Positions 8,924 through 18,400 are shown, numbered from the stretch's first letter. The stretch is DNA of 64,000 nt from an uncultured Eubacteriales bacterium (GCA_934675165.1 CAKUPP010000002.1:1-64000); one strand, 5' to 3'. Translations and numbers: made by a program. The notes: generated by a model not told the origin, from the sequence alone.

Positions 8924-8952
8924 ATTCTATCATAAATTCATGACCAAGTCAA
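8924..8952 (-). promoter_or_regulatory. Promoter of rpsF-ssb-rpsR
   Basis: TTGACT and TAGAAT are spaced by 17 bp on the minus strand. Predicted transcription starts about 70 nt before the rpsF start codon. Confidence 0.8.
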
Positions 8953-9096
8953 CTAGTAAGTTGCAATATAAATGCGTATTTTTATGGCTTGATGTGTACA
9001 AATTGGTATTGGTTTCTCTCAACAATTTTATTGCCTCATATATTGTTAATAAAAGTTTTTTAGTTGCATCAATTATATCAATCGTAAATCGACATA

Positions 9097-9147
9097 ACAA
9101 AAGAGCGAGGAAGCCCTCGCCCTTTCGCAACAAAACTTACCCTGCGA
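9097..9147 (-). ncRNA. Candidate small RNA or short attenuated transcript of about 50 nt
   Basis: A near-consensus promoter (9153..9181) is followed at once by two tandem hairpins. The first pairs TTCGCA with TGCGAA around a 13-nt loop. The second pairs AGGGCGAGG with CCTCGCTCT (one G-U pair) across a GCTT loop and runs into TTTTG, like a terminator. No convincing start codon with a ribosome site lies inside. It could be a free small RNA or a terminated leader upstream of rpsF. I do not recognise a known RNA family. The rest of the 8846..9383 gap holds only promoters and AT-rich sequence. Confidence 0.4.
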
Positions 9148-9152
9148 AGAGC

Positions 9153-9181
9153 ATTGTATCACTATCAAAATTAATTGTCAA
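9153..9181 (-). promoter_or_regulatory. Near-consensus promoter of the candidate small RNA
   Basis: TTGACA and TACAAT are spaced by 17 bp on the minus strand. It is the closest match to the sigma-A consensus in this gap, about 230 bp upstream of the rpsF promoter. Confidence 0.7.
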
Positions 9182-9313
9182 GCATTTGTGTGTTAAAATT
9201 TATATTAAAATTAAATTAATTTTCAAAATAAATGTACAAATGGAATTTCAATTTGCACTTACTCCGAGAATTAATCACCAATAACATAATTTGTAATCTT
9301 GTCAAAATTTTTA

Positions 9314-9342
9314 TTGAAAAAAAACACAAAACGTGGTAGAAT
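9314..9342 (+). promoter_or_regulatory. Promoter of the small conserved gene and secG
   Basis: TTGAAA and TAGAAT are spaced by 17 bp on the plus strand, with the ATG of the next gene 42 bp past the -10 box. Confidence 0.7.
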
Positions 9343-9383
9343 CAATCCGTAAGAACAAAATATTTAGAATTTGTGGTGTGAAC

Positions 9384-9689
9384 ATGAAAAATACTAAATC
9401 AAAAAAAGATACAAAAAAATTCTTTGAGTACAAGGGGAAGCCTCTTGTACGTTGTGGCGATGTAATGTATTACGGCAACATGAAAGATAAATATGTTGCA
9501 CGCATACAAAGCACGAACTATAAAATAGTTGCAGATACACAAATTGCTTCATTAGTAAAAGTAGATCTGATTGACACCAGTGATGATTTGTCTTGCACTA
9601 AAAAAATAATCAAAACTAGTGAAAAGTCAGGGTTATATCCTGCTTTAGATATTGCAGCAACTTGGATGAATAGAGCTTCAGCTGAATAA
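9384..9689 (+). CDS. Small conserved protein of unknown function upstream of secG
   Basis: This encodes 101 residues from the ATG at 9384. An in-frame start 51 bp earlier overlaps the promoter and is rejected. The sequence is basic at the start (MKNTKSKKDTKKFF), then has a compact core (GKPLVRCGDVMYYGN, DKYVARIQS), and ends in SGLYPALDIAATWMNRA. There is no signal peptide or membrane segment. I recall similar short proteins in Clostridia but know no function. It lies 30 bp before secG on the same strand, so the two are probably co-transcribed. Confidence 0.7.
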   Translation: MKNTKSKKDTKKFFEYKGKPLVRCGDVMYYGNMKDKYVARIQSTNYKIVADTQIASLVKVDLIDTSDDLSCTKKIIKTSEKSGLYPALDIAATWMNRASAE

Positions 9690-9719
9690 TTTAAAAATAA
9701 TTTTTGTGAGGTGTTTACT

Positions 9720-9980
9720 TTGAGTACTATTGAACTTGTTATGGGTATTTTACTTTTGATTTTAAGCATTGCAATTGTAATGGTTGTCCTTTTTCAAGAA
9801 GGTCATCAAAGAAGTATGGGCGCAATTACCGGAGGTGGCTCCGATACGTTTTTGACAAAAAACAAATCCCGATCCATTGATGCTTTTCTTGCACGTTGGA
9901 CTAGGACCATCTCAATTGGTTTTTTCTTAGCTGTAATATTCATTAATGCCATTATGTATTTTCATATTTTTGGCGCATAA
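9720..9980 (+). CDS. secG: Preprotein translocase subunit SecG
   Basis: SecG assists the SecYEG channel. Two membrane helices (about residues 5-22 and 58-80) flank a Gly-rich loop (MGAITGGGSDTFL), the classic SecG pattern. The start is taken as TTG at 9720 because the GTG at 9711 lies inside the ribosome site GTGAGGTG. That gives 86 residues. A terminator follows 20 bp after the stop. Confidence 0.93.
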   Translation: MSTIELVMGILLLILSIAIVMVVLFQEGHQRSMGAITGGGSDTFLTKNKSRSIDAFLARWTRTISIGFFLAVIFINAIMYFHIFGA

Positions 9981-9999
9981 ACAAAATAACCGCTTATCA

Positions 10000-10027
10000 C
10001 CCGTCGATTTATTTCGGCGGGTTTTAT
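10000..10027 (+). terminator. Intrinsic terminator after secG
   Basis: CCCGTCGA pairs with TCGGCGGG (one G-U pair) and is followed by TTTTATT. Confidence 0.85.
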
Positions 10028-10070
10028 TATTTTAAAAATATCAATTTTACCTAAATAACCTCTCTCCATC

Positions 10071-10871
10071 CTAACTCGCAGATTTAAGACTCAACCTAAG
10101 TTTATCACTTATCATTGCAATAAATTCTGAATTTGTTGGCTTACCACGAGAATTATGAATAGTATAGCCAAAATACGAATTTAAGATATCAACATCGCCT
10201 CTATCCCATGCAACTTCGATTGCATGACGAATAGCACGCTCAACTCTTGACGAAGTTGTTTCAAAACATTTTGCAACCGCGGGGTACAATTTCTTTGTGA
10301 CTGAATTAAGTATTCCAGGATTTTCAACACACATTAGTATAGAAGTGCGTAAATAATGATAACCCTTTATGTGAGCGGGGACTCCTATTTGATGCAATAT
10401 ACCGGTTATTCTTACTTCCATGTCAGACTCGGATTCACATTCGGGGGGAATTATCGGTGCTATATAGCTAGTAGGTTTAACCTTATTCAAAGCGCTTTTA
10501 TACCTTATTTGTAACACTTTTTCAATAATATCAGCGTAACTCACTGGTTTAATCATAAAACAAGACGCTCCAGCAGTCATAACTTCTCGTTCAAGAGAAG
10601 GACGCCCAAAATTAGATACCACAATAAATGACGGCATCTCAATCCTCCTATTTTTACGGATATTTGTAATTATACCTATGGCGTCTATTCTTGGCATAAA
10701 TAAGTCCATTATAACTACATCTGGACACGAATTTTCGATTATTTCGATTATTTTGAATCCATCTTTGGGCAAAAACGACAAATCCATAGAATAATGTTTA
10801 AACATATCCAATGCCTCTCTATCAAATTCTGCGCACTCTTCTGAAATAAGAATTTTTAACCGATTTTGCAT
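10071..10871 (-). CDS. spo0A: Sporulation master regulator Spo0A
   Basis: Spo0A is the phosphorelay response regulator that starts sporulation and binds TGTCGAA-type boxes. From the ATG at 10871 it has 266 residues. The receiver domain has the phospho-acceptor Asp56 in VVIMDLFMP and the conserved Lys in FMIKP. The acidic pocket reads E11-E12, where D-D is usual. The C-terminal DNA-binding domain is very typical (GIPAH-like [30 protein letters not shown]). A GGGAGGA site sits 5-6 bp before the start. It lies directly after spoIVB, the usual order in spore formers. Candidate target boxes occur upstream of the peptide operon at 55.9 kb. Confidence 0.96.
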   Translation of the reverse strand: MQNRLKILISEECAEFDREALDMFKHYSMDLSFLPKDGFKIIEIIENSCPDVVIMDLFMPRIDAIGIITNIRKNRRIEMPSFIVVSNFGRPSLEREVMTAGASCFMIKPVSYADIIEKVLQIRYKSALNKVKPTSYIAPIIPPECESESDMEVRITGILHQIGVPAHIKGYHYLRTSILMCVENPGILNSVTKKLYPAVAKCFETTSSRVERAIRHAIEVAWDRGDVDILNSYFGYTIHNSRGKPTNSEFIAMISDKLRLSLKSAS

Positions 10872-10908
10872 AATTTTTCCTCCCGATAAATATAGTTTAT
10901 GATATTTA

Positions 10909-10936
10909 TATTTACATAAACCACCAAATATGTCAA
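10909..10936 (-). promoter_or_regulatory. Possible vegetative promoter of spo0A
   Basis: TTGACA and TAAATA are spaced by 16 bp on the minus strand, about 40 bp before the ATG. A TTAGGAAAA stretch just upstream resembles a sigma-H -35 box but I find no matching -10. Confidence 0.5.
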
Positions 10937-10990
10937 TAGTTTTCCTAAGATTTAACATTATTCGTTACATTTGTAAAAATATGCTATTTT

Positions 10991-12238
10991 TCAATGTCCC
11001 TTTTTGTACCCCGGCTCAAAAACCTTAGCAGAATTTGTCAGCATAGTTTCGGCAAAGATCCCATATCCACGAACAGGATTATTCACAAAAACATGAGTAA
11101 TGGCGCCCACAAGCAATCCATTCTGAATTATAGGACTACCGCTCATTCCTTGTACTATACCGCCTGTTTTTTCCAGCAATTCCTTATCAATTATTGAAAT
11201 TTTTAAATTTTTTGTTGGAGAATTTACATTGTAGTTCACAGAATCAATATTAATATCATAATATCGAGGTTTGTCACCATCTATAGTGCTTAAAATTTTC
11301 GCCATCCCCTTTTTTACTTGTTGCTTCATTCCTACCTCAATAGGAGCATTATTACAAGGGGGACAATCGATGCTACCATACACTCCTGTGCTACTATTAC
11401 CATAAATTTTTCCGATAGATTTTTGACTGCAAAAACAACCTACAAGTTCACCCGGTACACCACTTTCTCCTTTGTTTACATCAATAATGGAAGCATTAAC
11501 GATATCTCCTCTTTTCAACGGTACAATATTGCCAGTATCACAGTCGCATATTCCATGGCCAAGGCCAGCAAAAATATTATCTTCACATCGACAAAAAGTA
11601 AGTGTACCTATACCTGCCAATCCATCTCTCACCCATATTCCAGCACGATATTTATTATCATCGCTGCACATTAATGGTGTTAATTTTAACTCTAATTTTT
11701 TCTCATCGCGCAAGACTTCCAGCGTTATTTCCTTACCTTCTGATTCTTCAATTACAGATTCTAACGACTCATTACTAAAGATTTCTTTTTGATCAGCATA
11801 AATAATCACATCACCTTTGCGAAGGCCAGCAGTTTTACCAGGACTTTGGACATCCATGCCAATATTTACTCCATCAACATCAGTAACAATTGCACCACAA
11901 CTATGAATTTTCACACCAAATGGTGTCCCGCAGGGTATAACTCTTGTCTTTGGTGCAACATTTACACATACCGTTTTCACGGGGAAAATGTTGAAAAAAC
12001 TAAGTTTTGCCATATTATGAATTTTTTTATTTCCCCAAGCCGAACTGTTAACCCTTATATACCCTCGTTTTTCTTTGATTTCTGACACCGAAAATGGCGG
12101 TATCTCAAAATTCAGCAAACTATTCTCATTTACTTCAAAATTATCCGGAAAAGTAATCCCTGCGTACGCTATAACTGTGAAAATAACACATGTAATTACT
12201 GCAGATAACGCCGATAGACTTTGAAAAAGCTTTTTCAT
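10991..12238 (-). CDS. spoIVB: SpoIVB peptidase (S55 family)
   Basis: SpoIVB is made in the forespore, crosses the inner membrane and triggers pro-sigma-K processing. The 415-residue product starts at the ATG at 12238, seven bases after a GGAGGTG site. A signal/anchor helix (about 8-28) is followed by a PDZ domain (GKTAGLRKGDVIIYADQK) and the serine peptidase domain with GLGHGICD and the active-site GMSGSPI near the C-terminus. It precedes spo0A by 120 bp, as in Bacillus and Clostridium. I could not assign a forespore promoter with confidence. Confidence 0.95.
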   Translation of the reverse strand: MKKLFQSLSALSAVITCVIFTVIAYAGITFPDNFEVNENSLLNFEIPPFSVSEIKEKRGYIRVNSSAWGNKKIHNMAKLSFFNIFPVKTVCVNVAPKTRVIPCGTPFGVKIHSCGAIVTDVDGVNIGMDVQSPGKTAGLRKGDVIIYADQKEIFSNESLESVIEESEGKEITLEVLRDEKKLELKLTPLMCSDDNKYRAGIWVRDGLAGIGTLTFCRCEDNIFAGLGHGICDCDTGNIVPLKRGDIVNASIIDVNKGESGVPGELVGCFCSQKSIGKIYGNSSTGVYGSIDCPPCNNAPIEVGMKQQVKKGMAKILSTIDGDKPRYYDINIDSVNYNVNSPTKNLKISIIDKELLEKTGGIVQGMSGSPIIQNGLLVGAITHVFVNNPVRGYGIFAETMLTNSAKVFEPGYKKGH

Positions 12239-12397
12239 CACATTCACCTCCAAAATTTGCGTCGAATACTAAAATTCAGAATGCTTTAGAAATAAATTTT
12301 GTAAAAATAAGCATTTTTTTGTAGATAAATTTATTATTAGCATTTTGATAAGAATACACAAAAGAAAATGTTGGTTAAGAAAATAACAATTTTTTAG

Positions 12398-12425
12398 TTG
12401 TGTATTAAAAATTCTATGGTAAAAT
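12398..12425 (+). promoter_or_regulatory. Possible promoter of the 12.5-kb hypothetical gene
   Basis: TTGTGT and TAAAAT are spaced by 16 bp, 39 bp before the TTG start. The -35 match is only moderate. Confidence 0.45.
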
Positions 12426-12464
12426 TAATAGTATAAACTTTTTACTTTTAGGAGTGAATATATT

Positions 12465-13229
12465 TTGGATAGAAATTGCTTTGAAATAATCTATGATACT
12501 TTAATTAACAGCGATAAACTCAAGGATTTCAAAATTGAAAAATCAAAAAACAATACTCTAACTCTAACCAACTCAAACAGTTCATATGAAATAAATTTTG
12601 ATCCTCCAACTAGTAAGATAAATTTGTGGGCAAAAAATGCGAGTGGAGAAATCAAAAAACTTTCTTCTTGGTTACTCAACACCGAATTTTCACAAAAAGA
12701 TTTAACAATGATTTCCAACGATTTTATAGAAACAATGATAGGGAAAGAACAAATCACACTAAAGGCCAAAAAACAGAAAAATTCTTCTGATGATAGCAAT
12801 GTAACAGGTATTTTTTTCGCAAATCGCATGGCAACCATGTTCCCCGAGCTCAAAGAAAAAATTCAGGATGAAAAAAATTCATACGAAGAATTCAGATCTG
12901 CATTTTTTGCAAAAAACGACATATTACCCACCATAAATAATTTTCTTAAAAACGAAAAAAATGTTTCTCGCGTAAAAAAATTGGGTAAACTCATAAGTGA
13001 TCTGTATAAAAACGCTACCTTAGATGTTAAAAGCATAATAACAATGGCTATACTAAACGGGCTGGATGAATCTGTTATTTCAAAAGACTTTGAAGATTAT
13101 CTGGGCAATGAACTATTAAAATCATGGGGATATGCAAAAAAATATAAAAATAAAAAAGTCAAACCCGAAAAACCAAAAAAGCGCAAATCACTGCTTTCGC
13201 AAGCATTAAATGCACAGATCGACAAGTAA
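12465..13229 (+). CDS. Conserved hypothetical cytoplasmic protein (254 aa)
   Basis: The start is TTG at 12465, eight bases after an AGGAGTG site. The protein has no signal peptide or membrane helix. The first half is a mixed alpha/beta region ending in a K-rich stretch (TLKAKKQKNSSDD). The second half is helical (FFANRMATMFPELKEKI, SIITMAILNGLDESV) and the C-terminus is strongly basic (KNKKVKPEKPKKRKS). From memory it resembles a family of unknown function found in Ruminococcus-type Clostridia. It forms a one-gene unit with its own promoter and terminator. Confidence 0.7.
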   Translation: MDRNCFEIIYDTLINSDKLKDFKIEKSKNNTLTLTNSNSSYEINFDPPTSKINLWAKNASGEIKKLSSWLLNTEFSQKDLTMISNDFIETMIGKEQITLKAKKQKNSSDDSNVTGIFFANRMATMFPELKEKIQDEKNSYEEFRSAFFAKNDILPTINNFLKNEKNVSRVKKLGKLISDLYKNATLDVKSIITMAILNGLDESVISKDFEDYLGNELLKSWGYAKKYKNKKVKPEKPKKRKSLLSQALNAQIDK

Positions 13230-13311
13230 GCAAGCCAGTAATTAAGTGCATGCTTGCTTACATCACTTAACTATGCACGCTACTCAATACACATAATCAA
13301 TTGCAGCCAAT

Positions 13312-13347
13312 AAAAAAACCGGAGCTCAAAAAAGCTTCAGTTTTTTT
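13312..13347. terminator. Bidirectional terminator between convergent units
   Basis: GGAGCT pairs with AGCTTC around a short A-rich loop. It is flanked by an A run on one side and seven T on the other, so it can end both the rightward hypothetical gene and the leftward export operon. Confidence 0.8.
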
Positions 13348-13349
13348 AT

Positions 13350-15509
13350 TTACCCAACTATCTGTCTTATCGCCAAATCATAAAAATCACCTTTTTTACT
13401 CATCAAATCATCATAAGTGCCTTGTTCGACAATTTTACCTTTATCCATTACGAATATTCTGTCACAATTTTTAATAGTTGATAATCTATGTGCAATAACC
13501 AGTCGCGTACTTTTAAGTTCAGATATACTATTCGAAACGTGGCTTTGTGTTATATTGTCAAGAGCTGATGTAGCTTCATCAAAAAACAAAACTGAAGGCT
13601 TAGCAATTATCGCTCTAGCTATCATTAATCTTTGTCTCTGCCCTCCAGAAAGTCCTCCGGCACCCTCTGAGATCAAAGTATGCATACCCATAGGCATCAT
13701 TTTTATATCTTCAGCAATTCCAGCCATTTCAGCGGCTTCCCAAGCATCGTCAAGATTCTTCCACGGAGAAGTTATTATTATATTAGAAAAAATATCCCCC
13801 GGAAAAAGTGTTCCATTTTGCATCACAACACCAATTTTTTGACGAACACTTCTAAGATCTAAATTCTTTAAATCTTTTCCACCATAATATACTGCACCTT
13901 GTTCCGGACTTTCAAATCCTAAAAGCACTCTCATTAAAGTTGATTTTCCACAACCAGTTTTGCCAACTATTCCTATATATTCCCCTCTTTTTATTTTAAA
14001 ATTTATATCGTCAAGAATTTTTGGACCATTTTTTGAATATCTAAAAGTAACATGGTTAACGTCTATTTCTCCAGAAAGAGATGTTGGTATTTTTCTGTCT
14101 ACACTAATTTCAGGTTTTTCTTCCAAAACAGGTTTTATAAGACTTAAAATAGGCCCAAAATTAGCGAACTTAAGTGCTACTCCACTTAGTGACGTAAGTG
14201 CAGCACTAACCGCTCCATACGCTGTATTAAAGGAAAAATAATTTGCAGAATCAACTGAGGTTTTTATTGCAAAATAGTAAATAGCAATAGTTCCCAATGA
14301 AGAAATTATTAGTGTTATTGCGCTATCTAATTTTAAAATAAGTGGAGGATTATAGTCTAATCTTTCTACATCCGAGTAAAGTTGAGCCCATTTTGCAAAT
14401 GCTCTTTTCTCTGACCCCGTAACTTTTATTTTTTGCATTCCTCCAAAAAGTGCATAAGTAAGTGCTTGCAATTTTGGAGAAATTTGAATTTTTTTCTTAT
14501 ATACTCTTTGACGGTAAAAAGTTATAAATATCAAATAACATATTGTTGTTAAAATTACTATCATTCCTGGCATTACAAGACCTGGAGCATAATAATACAT
14601 TTGAAAAATATATCCCAAAGAAAAAAATGCTGCTATTCCAGTGGATAAACAAGATTCTACTATCATAGTACACATAGATGAAATATAACTCATTCTACTA
14701 GCAAGTTCACCTGCAGTATAATTTTTAAAAAATGTAGGAGGCAAACTAAAAAGTCTCATCATAATAGCACTATTCACCGCCAAGGACATTCTACTTCTAA
14801 ACCTATATTTTACTATATTATTCGTTACTAAAATCGCGAATTTGCCCACACTCATGCCCAAATACAAAGAAATTACCGGCACTATAAAAGACATTGTACC
14901 TGATGGAATTAAAATATTATATATTATATTTGTTATATAAGGCCCCAAAAACCCTAAAATTTGACCTAACAACATAGCTGATAAAATTATAACTATATCC
15001 TGATACGAAGTTGAGCTAATTATGAATTTGATCAAATCTCTTATGCGAAGAGATTTCAAAGGAAAAGGCTTATAAAAACAAAATGCATCAACATTTATAT
15101 CTCTAGATGTTTTATCATTTACTTTAATCGTATTTCCCAAACTATCTTTGTAATAATATCCAGACCATTTACCTGGTAAAATCGCAATTACATTTCCTTC
15201 TTTTGTACTCCCTAAAAAACACCCGGTACAATCTTCCCACCACTTACCTTTGAGCTCTACTCTCCTTCGCATTGTTCCAGACGGCCGTAACATATATTCG
15301 AGTTCTGAATCTAAATTTGTGATATTATCAGGTACTTCTGGTGCATTAAAGCCAAAGTACTTCAATATTTCGCTTATAGCATTTTTGGTTTCATGTTTGG
15401 CTCTTGGAGTATTAATACCAAGTATTGATAAAAGATCAGAAAATGCATTTTCAAATAGCTCTTTATCACTTCTCTTTCTACAATCGATTTGATCTTCATA
15501 AAAATCCAT
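13350..15509 (-). CDS. NHLM-type peptide export ABC transporter (permease-ATPase)
   Basis: This is a 719-residue half-transporter starting at the ATG at 15509 after a GAGGAGGGG site. Residues 1-160 are not membrane. They show the pattern of NHLM-type exporters: RRRVELKGKWWED, a short GS-rich turn, AILPGKWSGYYYKDS, then a Pro-rich FYKPFPLKSLR entry to the first helix. Six membrane helices follow (about 180-450), then an ATPase with Walker A GKTGCGKS, signature LSGGQRQR and Walker B VLFFDEATSALD. NHLM systems export ribosomal peptides with nitrile-hydratase- or Nif11-like leaders. It is the last gene of a three-gene leftward operon and probably pairs with the peptidase-transporter beside it. 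Confidence 0.85.
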   Translation of the reverse strand: MDFYEDQIDCRKRSDKELFENAFSDLLSILGINTPRAKHETKNAISEILKYFGFNAPEVPDNITNLDSELEYMLRPSGTMRRRVELKGKWWEDCTGCFLGSTKEGNVIAILPGKWSGYYYKDSLGNTIKVNDKTSRDINVDAFCFYKPFPLKSLRIRDLIKFIISSTSYQDIVIILSAMLLGQILGFLGPYITNIIYNILIPSGTMSFIVPVISLYLGMSVGKFAILVTNNIVKYRFRSRMSLAVNSAIMMRLFSLPPTFFKNYTAGELASRMSYISSMCTMIVESCLSTGIAAFFSLGYIFQMYYYAPGLVMPGMIVILTTICYLIFITFYRQRVYKKKIQISPKLQALTYALFGGMQKIKVTGSEKRAFAKWAQLYSDVERLDYNPPLILKLDSAITLIISSLGTIAIYYFAIKTSVDSANYFSFNTAYGAVSAALTSLSGVALKFANFGPILSLIKPVLEEKPEISVDRKIPTSLSGEIDVNHVTFRYSKNGPKILDDINFKIKRGEYIGIVGKTGCGKSTLMRVLLGFESPEQGAVYYGGKDLKNLDLRSVRQKIGVVMQNGTLFPGDIFSNIIITSPWKNLDDAWEAAEMAGIAEDIKMMPMGMHTLISEGAGGLSGGQRQRLMIARAIIAKPSVLFFDEATSALDNITQSHVSNSISELKSTRLVIAHRLSTIKNCDRIFVMDKGKIVEQGTYDDLMSKKGDFYDLAIRQIVG

Positions 15510-15553
15510 TCTTACCCCTCCTCTTATAATATTTTTTAGATACATAAATGTAA

Positions 15554-17707
15554 TTATTCCGTTATAACCAATTCCCTGTATTTCCCTTCTTGGGCCATTA
15601 ATTCATCATGTGTACCACGTTGAACCACTTCGCCTCTATCTAAAACTATTATTTCATCACAGTCTCTTATCGTAGAAAGTCTGTGAGCAATAACTATGCA
15701 TGTGCAACCTATTTTTCTTATATTCTTCATAACTTTATTTTCCGTTTTTGCGTCAAGTGCAGATGTCGCTTCATCTAAAATTATTATAGTAGGTTCTTGG
15801 GCAAGCGCGCGCGCTATTTCTATTCTTTGACACTGCCCCCCAGAAAAATCTTTTCCGCCTTCACTCAAAACGTGATTATATCCATCTGGACGAGTAATTA
15901 TTGCTTCGTGAATATCTGAGTCTTTGGCGGCTAGAGTAACAGCAAAATCCTCTATAGAAGTATCCCACATACGTATATTATTTTTTATTGTATCGTGAAA
16001 CATAACTTTATCTTGGTCAACCATAGAAAGTGATGTATGAAACCGATAATAGCCGATATTGTCTCTTTTAATTCCGTCGAAAAGAATTTCACCTTCCCAT
16101 GGATCGTAAAGCCCAGTAAGTAGTTTCGCAACAGTAGATTTTCCACTTCCGCTACCTCCTACTATAGCGATCCACTGACCCGGTTTCACTTTCATACTAA
16201 AATTTCTAAGAACAGGATTACTAAGTTTTCCATATCCAAATGTTATGTTATTTACCTCAATATTTCCATCAAGTTTGCCAAGATTACTATCTTTTTCATT
16301 TAAACTTAAATCGACATCAACATCCGTAGGATAATCAAGTACGTCTTCTACTCTTTCCATTTCACAGCGCATTTCAACAAAATCTTGATAAACATCCATT
16401 ATATCATTCATAGGACTTAAAAGTTTTTCTAAAAATGTTTGAAACGCCATAAGCATACCAATTGTAAATTTACCTATCATAATTAAATATATACCAGAAA
16501 ATAACATTATAAAATCAGCTACGCTTTGAACTATAGTAGGAATTTGTCCTATATATTGAGTAAATTTAGAAAGTGCTGTATTTGCATTGCTCTGCTTTGA
16601 ATAATAACCTGCCCATCTTTCAAAATATCCACTTTCTGCACCGGTAGATTTAATAGTTTCTATCATTTCAAAACCAGAATATGTTACGCTAGAAAGTTTT
16701 CCTTGATTCGGGACAAGAACACGTTGATAATCGAGCATTTTTTGAGACGTATAACGAATTACAAACATATTTATTATTGTTGCACTAATCCCAATTATAG
16801 TAAGCGGTAAACTCCAATTTATCATTATAAACAAGTAAAAAATCATAGACACCGTACCCGGAAGCAGCGGAGAAATTTTTTCTATTAAAGTAATTGCAAT
16901 ATTTGCCGTAGATTCTTGACGAGAAGCAACATCACCAACATATCTTTGAGAAAAAAAATTAAGCGGCAAACGCAACACATGCCACATAAATTTAGCACTG
17001 GATGTAACTACAAATTTTCCTTGAATTTTGAGCCAATAAACAGATTTAACAACTGCAATCAAAACTTGAAATAATAGTAAAATAAGCATTATACATATAA
17101 ATGGTGTCAACCATTCGGGATTTTTACCACTCAAAATATTGTCAATAAATACTCTACCAAAAATCGGAGTTGTCATATCTATTATCAAAACAGCAATACT
17201 AAGAAGTGTAGCTAACACAAAAGGAAAAGCTGCACCTTTTAAACATCTTTTAGCAAATGTAACAACACTTTTAGGTTTTCCTTCTGGTTTAAAATCTTTT
17301 GAAGGAACCATAGAAAGTGCTATTCCCGTAAAAGCTTTATCAAATTCATCCATGCTAACAACAACTTTTCCTTGCGCCGGATCATTTAAGTACACTTTTT
17401 GCTTTTTCTCATCCACACCACAAAGAACTACAAAATGGTTAAAATTCCAATGAATTATTGCCGGTAAAACAAGTGATGTTATAGCTTCTGGCTCAAGTTT
17501 ATAACCAGAAGTTTCAAATCCATAGCTACGTGCCGCTGCCAACATATTTTTGGCAACACTACCATCACGAGATACACCACAATCTTCCCTTACCTGAGTG
17601 AGCGGTATCCATTTTTTATAGTACGCTGCTATCATGCAAACACAAGCAGCTCCACATTCAAGAGCTTCCATTTGCATAATCACAGGCACTTTTAATCTTT
17701 TTTTCAC
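15554..17707 (-). CDS. NHLM-type C39 peptidase and ABC transporter
   Basis: This protein cuts double-glycine-type leaders from peptide precursors and exports them. The 717 residues start at GTG 17707, six bases after GGAGGTG; an in-frame upstream TTG overlaps that site. The N-terminal C39 peptidase has the catalytic Cys in MEALECGAACV, the His in HWNFNHFVVL and the Asp in YLNDPAQGK. A six-helix membrane domain and an ATPase follow (GGSGSGKST, FSGGQCQR, IIILDEATSALD). The overall build matches peptidase-containing NHLM transporters. No precursor with a GG leader lies in this operon, so the cargo is encoded elsewhere. Confidence 0.9.
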   Translation of the reverse strand: MKKRLKVPVIMQMEALECGAACVCMIAAYYKKWIPLTQVREDCGVSRDGSVAKNMLAAARSYGFETSGYKLEPEAITSLVLPAIIHWNFNHFVVLCGVDEKKQKVYLNDPAQGKVVVSMDEFDKAFTGIALSMVPSKDFKPEGKPKSVVTFAKRCLKGAAFPFVLATLLSIAVLIIDMTTPIFGRVFIDNILSGKNPEWLTPFICIMLILLLFQVLIAVVKSVYWLKIQGKFVVTSSAKFMWHVLRLPLNFFSQRYVGDVASRQESTANIAITLIEKISPLLPGTVSMIFYLFIMINWSLPLTIIGISATIINMFVIRYTSQKMLDYQRVLVPNQGKLSSVTYSGFEMIETIKSTGAESGYFERWAGYYSKQSNANTALSKFTQYIGQIPTIVQSVADFIMLFSGIYLIMIGKFTIGMLMAFQTFLEKLLSPMNDIMDVYQDFVEMRCEMERVEDVLDYPTDVDVDLSLNEKDSNLGKLDGNIEVNNITFGYGKLSNPVLRNFSMKVKPGQWIAIVGGSGSGKSTVAKLLTGLYDPWEGEILFDGIKRDNIGYYRFHTSLSMVDQDKVMFHDTIKNNIRMWDTSIEDFAVTLAAKDSDIHEAIITRPDGYNHVLSEGGKDFSGGQCQRIEIARALAQEPTIIILDEATSALDAKTENKVMKNIRKIGCTCIVIAHRLSTIRDCDEIIVLDRGEVVQRGTHDELMAQEGKYRELVITE

Positions 17708-17729
17708 ACTATACACCTCCAAAGCTAAA

Positions 17730-18314
17730 CTACTTGTAATTAAATATCAGTTCATATGGTTTCGTTTCACCTATTACAGCAGAAATTTCGCACACACTTC
17801 CCTCTGTAACATCTATATTCGCAGCTTTAGAACTTGACCATCCATCAACATCCATCTCCACTTCAACAAGGTTTTCTGTTTTCATTGATGAAAGTATTGG
17901 AATTAAAATTTGAGGATTCTCAAATTTTGAATTAAGATAATCAGTAGTTACGATATTATTTCCTATAAAAGTTATTTTTCCACTCAAATAACCATACTCT
18001 TCTCGCGGAGCATATGTTGGGGAAATTTGAACATTCATCCCTTCTTTAAGTCTTTTACTATCAGCGATAGAAACATAACTATAGACCTTTAAATTATTAT
18101 CATAGTCTTTAACGGCTACTCCACTAAGTGCTACAGACTTTGGTATACCTCCGGAAAAAACCCATACAGCTGCAGCAATTAAAATAGTAAAAATCCCTAT
18201 TAAAATAACAATTAAACTGGGATTTGTTACCCTAATATATTCATTAAGTTGATCCGGAGAAGAAACTCGCTCTAAACTACTCTTTCTAAACAAACTTTTT
18301 TCATTTTCAGGCAT
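17730..18314 (-). CDS. NHLM-type HlyD-like secretion adaptor, short form
   Basis: This is the first gene of the export operon. A cytoplasmic N-terminus (SSLERVSSPDQLNEYIRV) is typical of NHLM adaptors. One membrane helix spans about 33-55, and a beta-rich outer domain (GMNVQISPTYAPREEYGYL) ends the protein. At 194 residues it is shorter than the 260-300 usual for the family and lacks the long coiled-coil hairpin. It may hold the transporter pair together rather than reach across a wall. An AAAGGTG site precedes the ATG, and a strong promoter lies about 60 bp upstream. Confidence 0.8.
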   Translation of the reverse strand: MPENEKSLFRKSSLERVSSPDQLNEYIRVTNPSLIVILIGIFTILIAAAVWVFSGGIPKSVALSGVAVKDYDNNLKVYSYVSIADSKRLKEGMNVQISPTYAPREEYGYLSGKITFIGNNIVTTDYLNSKFENPQILIPILSSMKTENLVEVEMDVDGWSSSKAANIDVTEGSVCEISAVIGETKPYELIFNYK

Positions 18315-18372
18315 AAAATATTCACCTTTCCTTAATTAATATAAATTGTCGACTACTGCGTCATATTTATAA

Positions 18373-18400
18373 ATTATACTATTGGGTTAAAAAAAGTCAA
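18373..18400 (-). promoter_or_regulatory. Promoter of the NHLM export operon
   Basis: TTGACT and TATAAT are spaced by 16 bp on the minus strand, 59 bp before the adaptor start. Confidence 0.8.

Noticed and set aside
8930..9133. Possible 67-residue peptide upstream of rpsF
   Set aside because: Its start lies inside the candidate small-RNA hairpin, it runs through the rpsF promoter and has no ribosome site.
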